The notes beneath the pieces are model-generated. The model was not told the DNA's origin. It did not search any database and saw only the letters and a list, made by a program, of their open reading frames with translations. Below are positions 16,673 to 24,257 of a DNA stretch of 64,000 nucleotides, piece after piece. The first letter of the stretch is position 1, and each line of letters opens with the position of its first letter. Position numbers and translations under genes: made by a program. Origin of the DNA: an uncultured Oscillospiraceae bacterium (GTDB taxonomy: Bacteria > Bacillota > Clostridia > Oscillospirales > Oscillospiraceae); the NCBI GenBank assembly GCA_910587285.1, contig CAJULM010000001.1:62001-126000 (forward strand). Reading direction: 5' to 3'.

Positions 16673-17782
16673 TTATTCCGTTTCCGCGGTCAGCCGCTCC
16701 TGCGGCGGAGGAAAGCTCTCTGCGAAGTCCATGCTGGATGCGTTTTTCACCGGCAGCCTCACCGGCGCCTTCGTAAAGGACGACTGATAAACTGCCAGCA
16801 CCATCTCCAGCGCGTTTCGACCCGCCACAGCGTCTACATAGGGCGTTCGGTCATTTAGAATTGCGTCTATCATATCGGCGTAAAGCGCCGTATGCCCGTT
16901 TCCATAGACATTGCTGGCAGCCTCTTGAAAGCCTTTATTTCTGCTGTCCGCCTCGCACTTGTCTGCGAAATCCCATACGTCAATGTGGTTGGTGGATTTT
17001 CCTCCCAGCTTCACCGTCCCGCTCTCCCCGAACAGGTACAACGTCTCCTCCAGGTTCTTTGGGTAGACATTGGCAGTCCCCTCTATGCTTCCAATGGCTC
17101 CGTTTTTAAACTTCACCACCGCCATCCCCACGTCCTCGCACTCCAGGTAGCCATGGAGCTGCCGCCGTGTCACGCCGTAGACCTCCTCCACTTCGTCCCC
17201 CATCATCCAGCGCAGCAGGTCGATGCCGTGGATGCACTGGTTCATCAGGCACCCGCCGTCCTGGGCCCAGGTTCCCCGCCAAGGGGCCTGGGCATAATAA
17301 TCACGGTTTCGGTTCCAGTGAACGTGAATGGAGCCGTGGGACAGCTTTCCAAACCGTCCCTGCTCCAGCGCCTTGCGCATTTCCTGTACCGCTGTGTTGA
17401 AGCGGTTTTGATGGCAGGCGCACACTTTGACGCCCTTTTCCCTGCTGCGGCGGATGATCTCCTCCGCGTCCGCCATGGACATGGCCATGGGTTTTTCAAT
17501 GATGACGTTCACGCCCGCGTCGATGCAGTCCAGCGCAATCTGCGCATGGAGACCGCTCTCCGTGGCAATGGCCGCAAGCTGAATGCCATTCTCCCTCAGC
17601 ATCCGTTTGTAGTCTGTGTACCGCTGAATGGAACCGTCGCACTCCAGACCGTGCCGCGCCAACAGGGTCTCCATAGCCTCCGGTTTCACATCACATACGG
17701 CGGAAATATTCAGACCATTTTGGGCTGCGGCTTTTATATGGTTTGTGGCGATGCGGCCGCAGCCGATCAGTGCATAATTCAT
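16673..17782 (-). CDS. UDP-N-acetylglucosamine(-uronate) 3-dehydrogenase, WbpB/WlbA type
   Basis: A 369-residue Gfo/Idh/MocA oxidoreductase. The N-terminal Rossmann motif is YALIGCGRIATNHIKA and the catalytic lysine motif is EKPMAMS. Downstream, CHQNRFNTAVQEMRKAL, W.GTWAQDGGCLMNQCIHGID and GFQEAASNVYGNGH fit the WlbA/WbpB subfamily that oxidises C3 of UDP-GlcNAcA before transamination. It is the last gene of the minus-strand operon, next to the matching 2-epimerase, 6-dehydrogenase, acetyltransferase and aminotransferase, which makes this role much more likely than another sugar oxidation. GGGGGAGG precedes the ATG. Confidence 0.85.
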   Translation of the reverse strand: MNYALIGCGRIATNHIKAAAQNGLNISAVCDVKPEAMETLLARHGLECDGSIQRYTDYKRMLRENGIQLAAIATESGLHAQIALDCIDAGVNVIIEKPMAMSMADAEEIIRRSREKGVKVCACHQNRFNTAVQEMRKALEQGRFGKLSHGSIHVHWNRNRDYYAQAPWRGTWAQDGGCLMNQCIHGIDLLRWMMGDEVEEVYGVTRRQLHGYLECEDVGMAVVKFKNGAIGSIEGTANVYPKNLEETLYLFGESGTVKLGGKSTNHIDVWDFADKCEADSRNKGFQEAASNVYGNGHTALYADMIDAILNDRTPYVDAVAGRNALEMVLAVYQSSFTKAPVRLPVKNASSMDFAESFPPPQERLTAETE

Positions 17783-17796
17783 AGTGGCCTCCCCCG

Positions 17797-18879
17797 TCAG
17801 TTTAGAAATGTCTGAATACTCTCCACGATTTTTTCCGCTGCGTGCCCGTCTCCAAACGGCCGGTAGTCTGGGTCAAATTGAACTGGCGCGCTCAGCTTGT
17901 CCAAGATATCGCCTCTGTCCCGTCTTGCCAACTGATTGCAGCGGTTTACCATGGTCTCCGGCCAGACCGCATAGTCGAAAACCGTCACACAGGGCTTTTG
18001 CGCAAAAAACGCCTCGCGCTGAAGTCCGCCGGAATCCGTGACAATCTTTTTCGCCCGGTGGACCAGCAGAATTGACGCCTTGTAGCCCACCGGCAACGTC
18101 AAGATGATATTTTCATAGCCGCCGGCTGCCCGCAGGCGGACTGCCCGCTCGCGGTTGCGGGGATGGACAGGGTAAACCACCGGGGCGTCCAGCTGGTTCA
18201 CCGCCTGGAAAATCTGATCTAATTTTTCGTCGGTATCTGTATTCTCCTGCCGGTGACAGGTCATGTAATACAAGCTGTCCGGCAGGGGGATTTTCACTCC
18301 GTCAAAGCCGGTCAGTTCGTCCAGCTCACTGCCGTCCAACTGTGCGCTATAATAGCAGAAGGCGTCATACATGGGGTCGCCCACCAAATGGATGCTGGAG
18401 GAAAATCCCTCCCGCTTTAGAAATTCCACGCCAGAGGCCGTACATACCAAGTGCAGAGATGACACATGATCCGTAAGGATGCGGTTGACCTCCTCCGGGT
18501 TTTCAAACGTGCCCAGCCGGTTGCCAGCCTCCACATGGCACACGGGGATATGCAGCTTCACCGCCGCCAGGGCTCCGGCCAGGGTGGAGTTGGTATCACC
18601 GAACACCAGCAGCATATCCGGATTCTCCTTGTGCAGCACCGCCTCAATCTCCATCAGCATCTGCCCCGTCATCTGGCCGTGCGTGCCGCCGGAGATGCCC
18701 AGGTTATAGTCCGGCTTTGGAATATCCATCTCCTCAAAAAATATCTCGGACATATTGTGATCATAGTGCTGCCCGGTATGAATCAGCACTTCTTGGAATC
18801 CCCGGCGCAACACCCGGGACACCGCCGCCAGCTTGATAAACTGGGGCCGCGCACCTACTACAGTACAGATTTTCTTCAC
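17797..18879 (-). CDS. Non-hydrolysing UDP-GlcNAc-type 2-epimerase, WbpI-like
   Basis: A 360-residue epimerase of the WecB/WbpI family. Motifs seen: VVGARPQFIKLAAV, HTGQHYDHNMSEIFF, GDTNSTLAGALAA, HVEAGNRLG, PEEVNRILTDH and TDSGGLQREAFF. In this pathway it should invert C2 of UDP-2,3-diacetamido-2,3-dideoxy-glucuronate to give the manno sugar. The GNRLGTFENPEEVNR variant (in place of LRT...PFPEE in WecB) and its neighbours favour WbpI over WecB. The start is GTG directly after the TAG of the upstream 6-dehydrogenase gene, so translation is coupled. Confidence 0.87.
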   Translation of the reverse strand: MKKICTVVGARPQFIKLAAVSRVLRRGFQEVLIHTGQHYDHNMSEIFFEEMDIPKPDYNLGISGGTHGQMTGQMLMEIEAVLHKENPDMLLVFGDTNSTLAGALAAVKLHIPVCHVEAGNRLGTFENPEEVNRILTDHVSSLHLVCTASGVEFLKREGFSSSIHLVGDPMYDAFCYYSAQLDGSELDELTGFDGVKIPLPDSLYYMTCHRQENTDTDEKLDQIFQAVNQLDAPVVYPVHPRNRERAVRLRAAGGYENIILTLPVGYKASILLVHRAKKIVTDSGGLQREAFFAQKPCVTVFDYAVWPETMVNRCNQLARRDRGDILDKLSAPVQFDPDYRPFGDGHAAEKIVESIQTFLN

Positions 18880-20193
18880 CTACAGCACCTCGATATTTTC
18901 CCGCATCGTCACGGCCTTCATCGCGTTTTTGCAGTCAAACACCGGCACGCCTGCCCTTGCCGTCATCTCGTAATCCACCACGCTGTGCGCGGTGGTGACC
19001 ACTGCCAGATCATACTGCCGCAGTATTTCTGTGCCGATGTCCGTCAGGCCCTCATATTTCCGCCCCTTGTACCGGCAGATGGGGATGAATGGGTCATAAT
19101 AATCCACCAGCGATCCGTTGCGCTGAAATTCCTCCATCACCCGCAGCGCGGAACTTTCCCGGTAGTCGTCAATGTCCTGCTTGTAGGCCACCCCCAGCAG
19201 AAGCACCCTGGCTCCATTGAGGGCCTTTTTTGCCCGGTTCAAAATCTTTCCCGCCCGCTCCACCGTATACTCCGGCATACGGTCGTTGATCATCATGGAG
19301 CTTTCAATCATGGAGGTGTGGAAGCCGTACTCCCGCGCCTTCCAGCTCAAATAGTAGGGGTCCAGCGGGATGCAGTGACCCCCCGGGCCGGGGCCGGGAT
19401 AGAACGGCTGGAACCCATAGGGCTTGGTCTTGGCCGCGTCGATCACTTCCCAGATGTCGATGCCCATTTTATGGCACAGCATGGACAATTCATTCACCAG
19501 GCCGATATTCACGTTGCGGTATGTATTTTCCAAAATTTTTTCCATTTCCGCCACGGCAGGGGAGGACACGGTGTGAACCTCTCCGTCCAAAATAGCGGAG
19601 TAGATCATGGCAATGACCTCTGCGGCGTCCGCACCGACAGCCCCCACCACCTTGGGGGTGTTGCTGGTCTTATAAATCAGATTTCCCGGGTCCACCCGCT
19701 CAGGAGAGAAGCCCAAATAGAACTCCTCGCCGCACTTCAGGCCAGAGCCCTCCTCCAGAATAGGCTTGAGCAGTTCCTCCGTGGTGCCGGGATAGGTGGT
19801 GGACTCCAGCACCACAACGCTTCCCGGCTTCAGATGGCGCGCAATGGCCCTGGCCGAATCCCGAACGTAGCTGATATCCGGCTGCTGATGGGCGTCCAAC
19901 GGCGTGGGTACGCAGATGGCGATAAAATCCACGTCCTTTACGAAGGAAAAGTCGGACGTGGCCCGGAGCATTCCGGAGGCTACCAGCTCCCGCAAATCCG
20001 CGTCCACCACGTCCCCGATGTAGTTCTCCCCCGCGTTCACCATGTCCACCTTTTTCTGCTGGACATCAAAGCCGATGGTACGAAAGCCGTGCTTGGCCTT
20101 GTCCACCGCCAGAGGCAGACCCACATAGCCCAGACCGCAGACGCCCATGAGCAGAGTCTTGTTTTGAATTTTCTCAATCAGCCTATCTTTCAT
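18880..20193 (-). CDS. UDP-GlcNAc 6-dehydrogenase, WbpA type
   Basis: About 437 residues; a nucleotide-sugar dehydrogenase that oxidises C6 of UDP-GlcNAc to the uronic acid, using two NAD+. Motifs: GVCGLGYVGLPLAVDKAKHG (NAD site), AICVPTPLDAHQQPD, ESTTYPGTTEE, FSPERVDPGN, LVNELSMLCHKMGID, and the GPGPGGHCIPLDPYYL segment containing the catalytic Cys. The ATG at 20191-20193 overlaps the TGA of the acetyltransferase gene; an ATG two codons earlier (20199) is an alternative. It supplies the first step of the diacetamido-uronic acid pathway. Confidence 0.9.
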   Translation of the reverse strand: MKDRLIEKIQNKTLLMGVCGLGYVGLPLAVDKAKHGFRTIGFDVQQKKVDMVNAGENYIGDVVDADLRELVASGMLRATSDFSFVKDVDFIAICVPTPLDAHQQPDISYVRDSARAIARHLKPGSVVVLESTTYPGTTEELLKPILEEGSGLKCGEEFYLGFSPERVDPGNLIYKTSNTPKVVGAVGADAAEVIAMIYSAILDGEVHTVSSPAVAEMEKILENTYRNVNIGLVNELSMLCHKMGIDIWEVIDAAKTKPYGFQPFYPGPGPGGHCIPLDPYYLSWKAREYGFHTSMIESSMMINDRMPEYTVERAGKILNRAKKALNGARVLLLGVAYKQDIDDYRESSALRVMEEFQRNGSLVDYYDPFIPICRYKGRKYEGLTDIGTEILRQYDLAVVTTAHSVVDYEMTARAGVPVFDCKNAMKAVTMRENIEVL

Positions 20194-20786
20194 TCCCATG
20201 CTTCCGCCAGTCCCTTCACACAAAGAGTTTTTTCATCCTGCTCATACCGCTCCCCACAGGCTGGACAGACCGCCCGGCCTTCTTCAAAGGAGATTCCCAC
20301 GCCGCACCGGCACACATAGCCAGCCAGCCTTCCCGGCACGCCGCACACCAGCCCATAATCCGGCACGTCCTTCGTCACCACGCAGCCCGCGCCCACCATG
20401 GCGTACCGCCCCACGGTGTGCCCGCAGACGATGGTGGCGTTGGCCCCCACGCTGGCGCCCCGTTTTATCCGCGTCTCCCGGAACTCGACCTTCCGTGAAA
20501 TAAACGCCCTTGGGTTGACAACATTGGTAAACACACAGGACGGACCGAGAAATACGTCGTCCTCGCACACCACTCCGGTGTAAACCGACACGTTATTTTG
20601 CACTTTTACTCCGTTCCCCAAAACAACCCCAGGGGAAATCACCACATTCTGGCCGATATTGCACTGCTCCCCAATGGCGCAGCCCCCCATGATGTGAGAG
20701 AAGTGCCATATCCTCGTTCCGGCCCCAATGGCGCAGCCCTCGTCAATGTAGCAGCTCTCATGGGCAAAGAATTGTTCCGCCATCAC
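20190..20786 (-). CDS. N-acetyltransferase of the diaminouronate pathway, WbpD/WlbB type
   Basis: 198 residues of left-handed beta-helix hexapeptide repeats (IGAGTRIWHFSHIM, IGEQCNIGQNVVISPGV, VKVQNNVSVYTGV). The TRIWHFSHI and CEDDVFLGPSCVFTNV segments are hallmarks of WbpD/WlbB enzymes, which acetylate the 3-amino group of UDP-GlcNAc3NA. The last ~40 residues form a small cysteine-rich tail (CRCGVG...CPACGERYE) that resembles a zinc ribbon and is common in this family. It overlaps the aminotransferase gene by 4 nt on one side and the 6-dehydrogenase gene by 4 nt on the other. Confidence 0.88.
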   Translation of the reverse strand: MMAEQFFAHESCYIDEGCAIGAGTRIWHFSHIMGGCAIGEQCNIGQNVVISPGVVLGNGVKVQNNVSVYTGVVCEDDVFLGPSCVFTNVVNPRAFISRKVEFRETRIKRGASVGANATIVCGHTVGRYAMVGAGCVVTKDVPDYGLVCGVPGRLAGYVCRCGVGISFEEGRAVCPACGERYEQDEKTLCVKGLAEAWE

Positions 20787-21910
20787 AGCGCCTCCAAAAC
20801 TGTGTCAATCACGAGCTGCTGTTCCTTTTCCTCCAAATAGGGGTGCATGGGCAGCGAGAATGTCCGCGCACAGTAGTTCTCCGCGTTTTCATAGCGCTCT
20901 CCATAGCGCGGCTCGCCCTGAAATACCGGCAAAACGTGTTGAGGCGTGGGATAATAGATCATATTGGGGATGTTTTTCTCGTTCAAGTGGGAGACGATTT
21001 CGTCCCGCTGCCGACGGTCCTCCGCCAGCAGGACATACTGGGCGTAGGCGGACAAGCAGCCTTCCGCCACAAAGGGCGTCGCCAGCTTGCCCGCAAAGGC
21101 CTGGCTGTAGCGGCGGGCCACCGCCTGCCGGGCGTCCAGCTCGTATTCTGCCAACGCCTTGAGCTTGGGAAGCAGAATCGCGGCCTGGATGGCGTCCAGC
21201 CGGGAGTTCATCCCCACCCGCACATTGTCATACTTGCCGCCCGGCCCCTTCCCATGCACGCACACAGAGCGGCAGAGCTGGTTCAGCCCGTCGTCATCCG
21301 TGAAAACCGCTCCGCCGTCCCCATAGCACCCCAGCGGCTTGGCCGGAAAAAAGGAGGTGGTGGCAATTCGCCCAAAGCTGCCGCAGCGCCGGCCGATGTA
21401 AGACGCGCCAAAGCTTTGGGCGGCATCCTCAACAAGAGACAGATTGTACCGCTCACAGACAGACACAATGGCGTCATAGTCACAGGGGTTCCCAAAAATA
21501 TCCACTGCCACCACCGCCTTGGGCGTCAGGCTGCCTTCGGCAAGCACAGCTTTGATCTGGCGCTCCAGGCTCTCCGGAGAGATGTTGTAAGTGCGCGGGT
21601 CAATGTCGCAAAAGACCATCTGTGCGCCCAACAGCTTCGCCGGCTCCGCCGAAGCCGCCATGGTGACATCCGTGCAGAATACCGCGTCCCCCGGCCCTAC
21701 GCCCAGCGCCATATAGGCCGCCTGAAGCGCATCTGTGCCGTTGGCGCAGGAGACGCAGTGCTTACGGCCCGCAAAGGCCGCCAGCCGTTCCTCCAGCTCC
21801 CGCACAAACGGCCCCCCAATGAACTGGGCCCGGTCCACAACGGCCTGGATATTGGCGTCAATTTCGGTTTTCAGCGCACGATACTGCGCGCTCAGATCTA
21901 TGAACTGCAT
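20783..21910 (-). CDS. PLP-dependent sugar aminotransferase, WbpE/WlbC type
   Basis: A 375-residue DegT/DnrJ/EryC1 aminotransferase. Seen: IDLSAQYRALKTEID at the N-terminus (typical for WbpE), CANGTDALQAAYMALGV, VDIFGNPCDYDAI, EDAAQSFGASYIGRRCG, and TTSFFPAKPLGCYGDGGA with the PLP-binding lysine. It should transfer the amino group from glutamate to C3 of the UDP-3-keto-GlcNAcA made by the WbpB-like enzyme. GGAGGAG lies 9 nt before the ATG. Its start is 21 nt from the stop of the upstream glycosyltransferase gene. Confidence 0.9.
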   Translation of the reverse strand: MQFIDLSAQYRALKTEIDANIQAVVDRAQFIGGPFVRELEERLAAFAGRKHCVSCANGTDALQAAYMALGVGPGDAVFCTDVTMAASAEPAKLLGAQMVFCDIDPRTYNISPESLERQIKAVLAEGSLTPKAVVAVDIFGNPCDYDAIVSVCERYNLSLVEDAAQSFGASYIGRRCGSFGRIATTSFFPAKPLGCYGDGGAVFTDDDGLNQLCRSVCVHGKGPGGKYDNVRVGMNSRLDAIQAAILLPKLKALAEYELDARQAVARRYSQAFAGKLATPFVAEGCLSAYAQYVLLAEDRRQRDEIVSHLNEKNIPNMIYYPTPQHVLPVFQGEPRYGERYENAENYCARTFSLPMHPYLEEKEQQLVIDTVLEAL

Positions 21911-21931
21911 AAAAACATTCTCCTCCAGGCG

Positions 21932-24229
21932 TTACAGCTTCTCTCCCCAAATATAATACAGACAATTTTTCTCGTTCAGCGCAGAGACAGAGATGTTGGA
22001 AATGCGCATCACCCTGCCATACCGCTCCCGGACCTGCTCCTCGCTGGTAAAATACCTCACGTGGTATGGATCGTCAAAGTTGGGAACAGACAGCAGCATC
22101 TGCGTTCCCGGGCGAATGCGCTGAAGCAGGGCAAGATCCTTTTGAACGTGCTCCAAAACCTCGAAGCAGATCACCAAACCGTACTCCTTTTCCATTAGCT
22201 CCGTCTCGAACGCATCTGCAACGGAAAACTTCTCCTCATGTTCCGGATTATTTTTCTTTGAAAGCGCAACGCCCTCCGCCGCATAATCAAAGCCGATATA
22301 GTTGAGAAATCCATGGTCAAACAGCATATTGGCAAACTGTCCCGCGCCGCAACCAATCTCCAAAATGGCGGTACTGTGGTTAACGGACTCCAAATACCCC
22401 ATAGCCTGCCGCCAGGAGGGATAATAAAAACTTTCTGTATAGCTTCTGTGATAATTCGATCCCGCGCCGCCGGACCTGTAGGCATCGTCATACAGGGAGC
22501 TTGAAATTTCCAAAAGCTGGTGGGGGGGGGCATTTTTGACATTTTCCAGCACATCCGCCAGCTGCCGCGTCAGCGCCTTCCGCTCGAAGCGCTCAATCAT
22601 GGAAGCGTGAAGGGGTTCTCTCCTCTCGCCCCGCTCCCATCTCTGATACTCCCGGCGAATCATCGCCTTGATTCTGGGAACCTGGGTGCTGAGATACGCC
22701 TCCCCGTGTCCGCTCTCCCGCAGCACCCGGTCCACCGCGCCGTCCTTGGGCGCCAGCGCCAGAATGGGCCGCCCGCTGCGCAGATACTCGAAAAACTTCC
22801 CGGTATAGACCGATTGAAACTTGGGCTCATCCCCCACCAGCAGCAGCAGCAGGTCAGCGTTCACGTTGGCCTGAAGCGCTTCCCTATGGGTCAGATAGCC
22901 CGTGTGCTCTATGATGTGACCCAGCCCATATCGCTCCGCCCCCTCAATATTTCCCTCCGCCGCCGCCCCTACAATGCGAAAGCGCAGCTTCGATATATCC
23001 ACCTTTTTTTCGTCTCGCAGCTGCCGGATTGCAGTCAGCACCGGCGCAATGCTTCTCTGCTCGGTATAGAGAAGCCCGCTGTAATTAATGGTAAACTTGT
23101 CCGTCCGGCTCTGCGGCGTCTGCAAACTGGCAAAGTCTTCCTCATCGTAGCCGTTGGTAATGCTCACGACCTTTCCGCTCTCCAAGCCAAAGTTCTGCTC
23201 ATAGGAGCTTACCATACCGTCCTCAATGGTCAGGCTGCAATCCGCGCCGCGCAGCAGTACAGATTCCAATTCAAATAAAAGCCTGTGGTCCCGATTGTCC
23301 GGATTGTAGACAGCGCCATAGGGATTAAAGGTCCACTGATCGCGGTAGTCCGCCACCCATGGAATCCCGTATTTCTGCTTCAGGTAAAAACCGATGAGGT
23401 GGGCGCTGCTGGGCCCCGAGGTGGTATAGACCGCCTGAAACTGCTCCACATCCAGGTGCGTTTCGATGTACTGCACCGCGTCATAGGCCCAGGACAGCGC
23501 CCCACAGGGAAAGGTGAGCAGCTCCATGATGCCCTCCCGGCTCTGGGACAGCTGGGCATAAATCTTGTCCGCCTCTGGGCTGAACCGCAGCACATCCCGC
23601 AAAAAATTCAGGATGGCCTGGACCCGGCTGCCGCTGAGCGTGGTTTCCCGCCCGGTGCTGATCCCGTCCGGAATGCGCACCACCTCCATCCCCTCCGGGA
23701 TTTCGTTCAACTGGCTGTCGTCGGAAAACTTCCAGCCGTTGGGGGGACGGTCCGTAGAGATTACGGTGGGCTGCCAATCAAACTGCGGCAGGTATTTGGC
23801 AAACTTGATGGAGCGGAAGACCCCAGAACCGGACAGAGGCGGGAAATAATAGGCGGCCATCAGCACCCGTCCGCCCTTCTGCTCCGTCAGCTGCTGCCGC
23901 AGGGAGGCGACATCGTCCGCCAGCTCCCGATCTCCGGCGCACCGCCGGCACCGCTCCAGCATCTCCTCCGCCCGCCGCTTCATGCCCAGGCTGGCGTAGG
24001 TTTCCGCCAGGTTATACAGCACCTCCGCGTCGTCCGGCTGCTGCTCCAACGCGGCCTCAAAAAAGGTGCGCGCCTCCTTGGGCTGGCCGCAGCACAGGCA
24101 GACCACGCCCGTCAGATTCTGGACCTGCCACCGCTGGCGTTCCTCCTGAGGCAAGGCCTCAATGAAATCCAGCGCTTCGGGCAGTCTGTCCATTGAAATC
24201 AGATTTTCTAAGGTTTGAATCGGCTCCAT
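21932..24229 (-). CDS. TPR - glycosyltransferase - SAM methyltransferase fusion
   Basis: A 765-residue three-part protein. Residues ~1-105 contain TPR-like helices (EALDFIEALPQEERQRWQV, AEVLYNLAETYASLG). Residues ~120-560 form a GT4-like glycosyltransferase (AYYFPPLSGSGVFRSIKFAK, WVADYRDQWTFNPYGA, ITNGYDEEDF). Residues ~600-765 are a class I methyltransferase with AILEIGCGAGQFANML and ICFEVLEHV. The domains are joined by a linker encoded by a C9 run (22522-22530). Placed between flagellin and the sugar-nucleotide genes, it probably adds and methylates a flagellar glycan; this is inferred from context. GAGGAG precedes the ATG. Confidence 0.82.
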   Translation of the reverse strand: MEPIQTLENLISMDRLPEALDFIEALPQEERQRWQVQNLTGVVCLCCGQPKEARTFFEAALEQQPDDAEVLYNLAETYASLGMKRRAEEMLERCRRCAGDRELADDVASLRQQLTEQKGGRVLMAAYYFPPLSGSGVFRSIKFAKYLPQFDWQPTVISTDRPPNGWKFSDDSQLNEIPEGMEVVRIPDGISTGRETTLSGSRVQAILNFLRDVLRFSPEADKIYAQLSQSREGIMELLTFPCGALSWAYDAVQYIETHLDVEQFQAVYTTSGPSSAHLIGFYLKQKYGIPWVADYRDQWTFNPYGAVYNPDNRDHRLLFELESVLLRGADCSLTIEDGMVSSYEQNFGLESGKVVSITNGYDEEDFASLQTPQSRTDKFTINYSGLLYTEQRSIAPVLTAIRQLRDEKKVDISKLRFRIVGAAAEGNIEGAERYGLGHIIEHTGYLTHREALQANVNADLLLLLVGDEPKFQSVYTGKFFEYLRSGRPILALAPKDGAVDRVLRESGHGEAYLSTQVPRIKAMIRREYQRWERGERREPLHASMIERFERKALTRQLADVLENVKNAPPHQLLEISSSLYDDAYRSGGAGSNYHRSYTESFYYPSWRQAMGYLESVNHSTAILEIGCGAGQFANMLFDHGFLNYIGFDYAAEGVALSKKNNPEHEEKFSVADAFETELMEKEYGLVICFEVLEHVQKDLALLQRIRPGTQMLLSVPNFDDPYHVRYFTSEEQVRERYGRVMRISNISVSALNEKNCLYYIWGEKL
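22522..22530. repeat. Homopolymer C9 tract (coding strand) inside the glycosyltransferase-methyltransferase gene
   Basis: Nine consecutive G on the plus strand, C on the coding strand, at about codon 567 (Asn-Ala-Pro-Pro-His). Losing one C gives an out-of-frame tail ending near 22195; gaining one gives a stop about 14 codons later. Both remove the methyltransferase domain and leave the glycosyltransferase part. Confidence 0.85.
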
Positions 24230-24257
24230 GTCCCCGCTCCTCTAAAATAACTGTGAA

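Noticed and set aside
17797..18879. Calling the epimerase WecB (UDP-GlcNAc 2-epimerase for ManNAc synthesis)
   Set aside because: The operon supplies all other steps of the diacetamido-uronic pathway and the sequence variant near the active site fits WbpI better. WecB activity is still not excluded.
18466..20319. A 617-codon plus-strand frame across the sugar-nucleotide genes
   Set aside because: Low-complexity His/Gln/Arg composition, antisense to two well-conserved enzymes. Similar long shadows opposite flagellin, the GH3 genes and the SGNH genes were dropped for the same reason.
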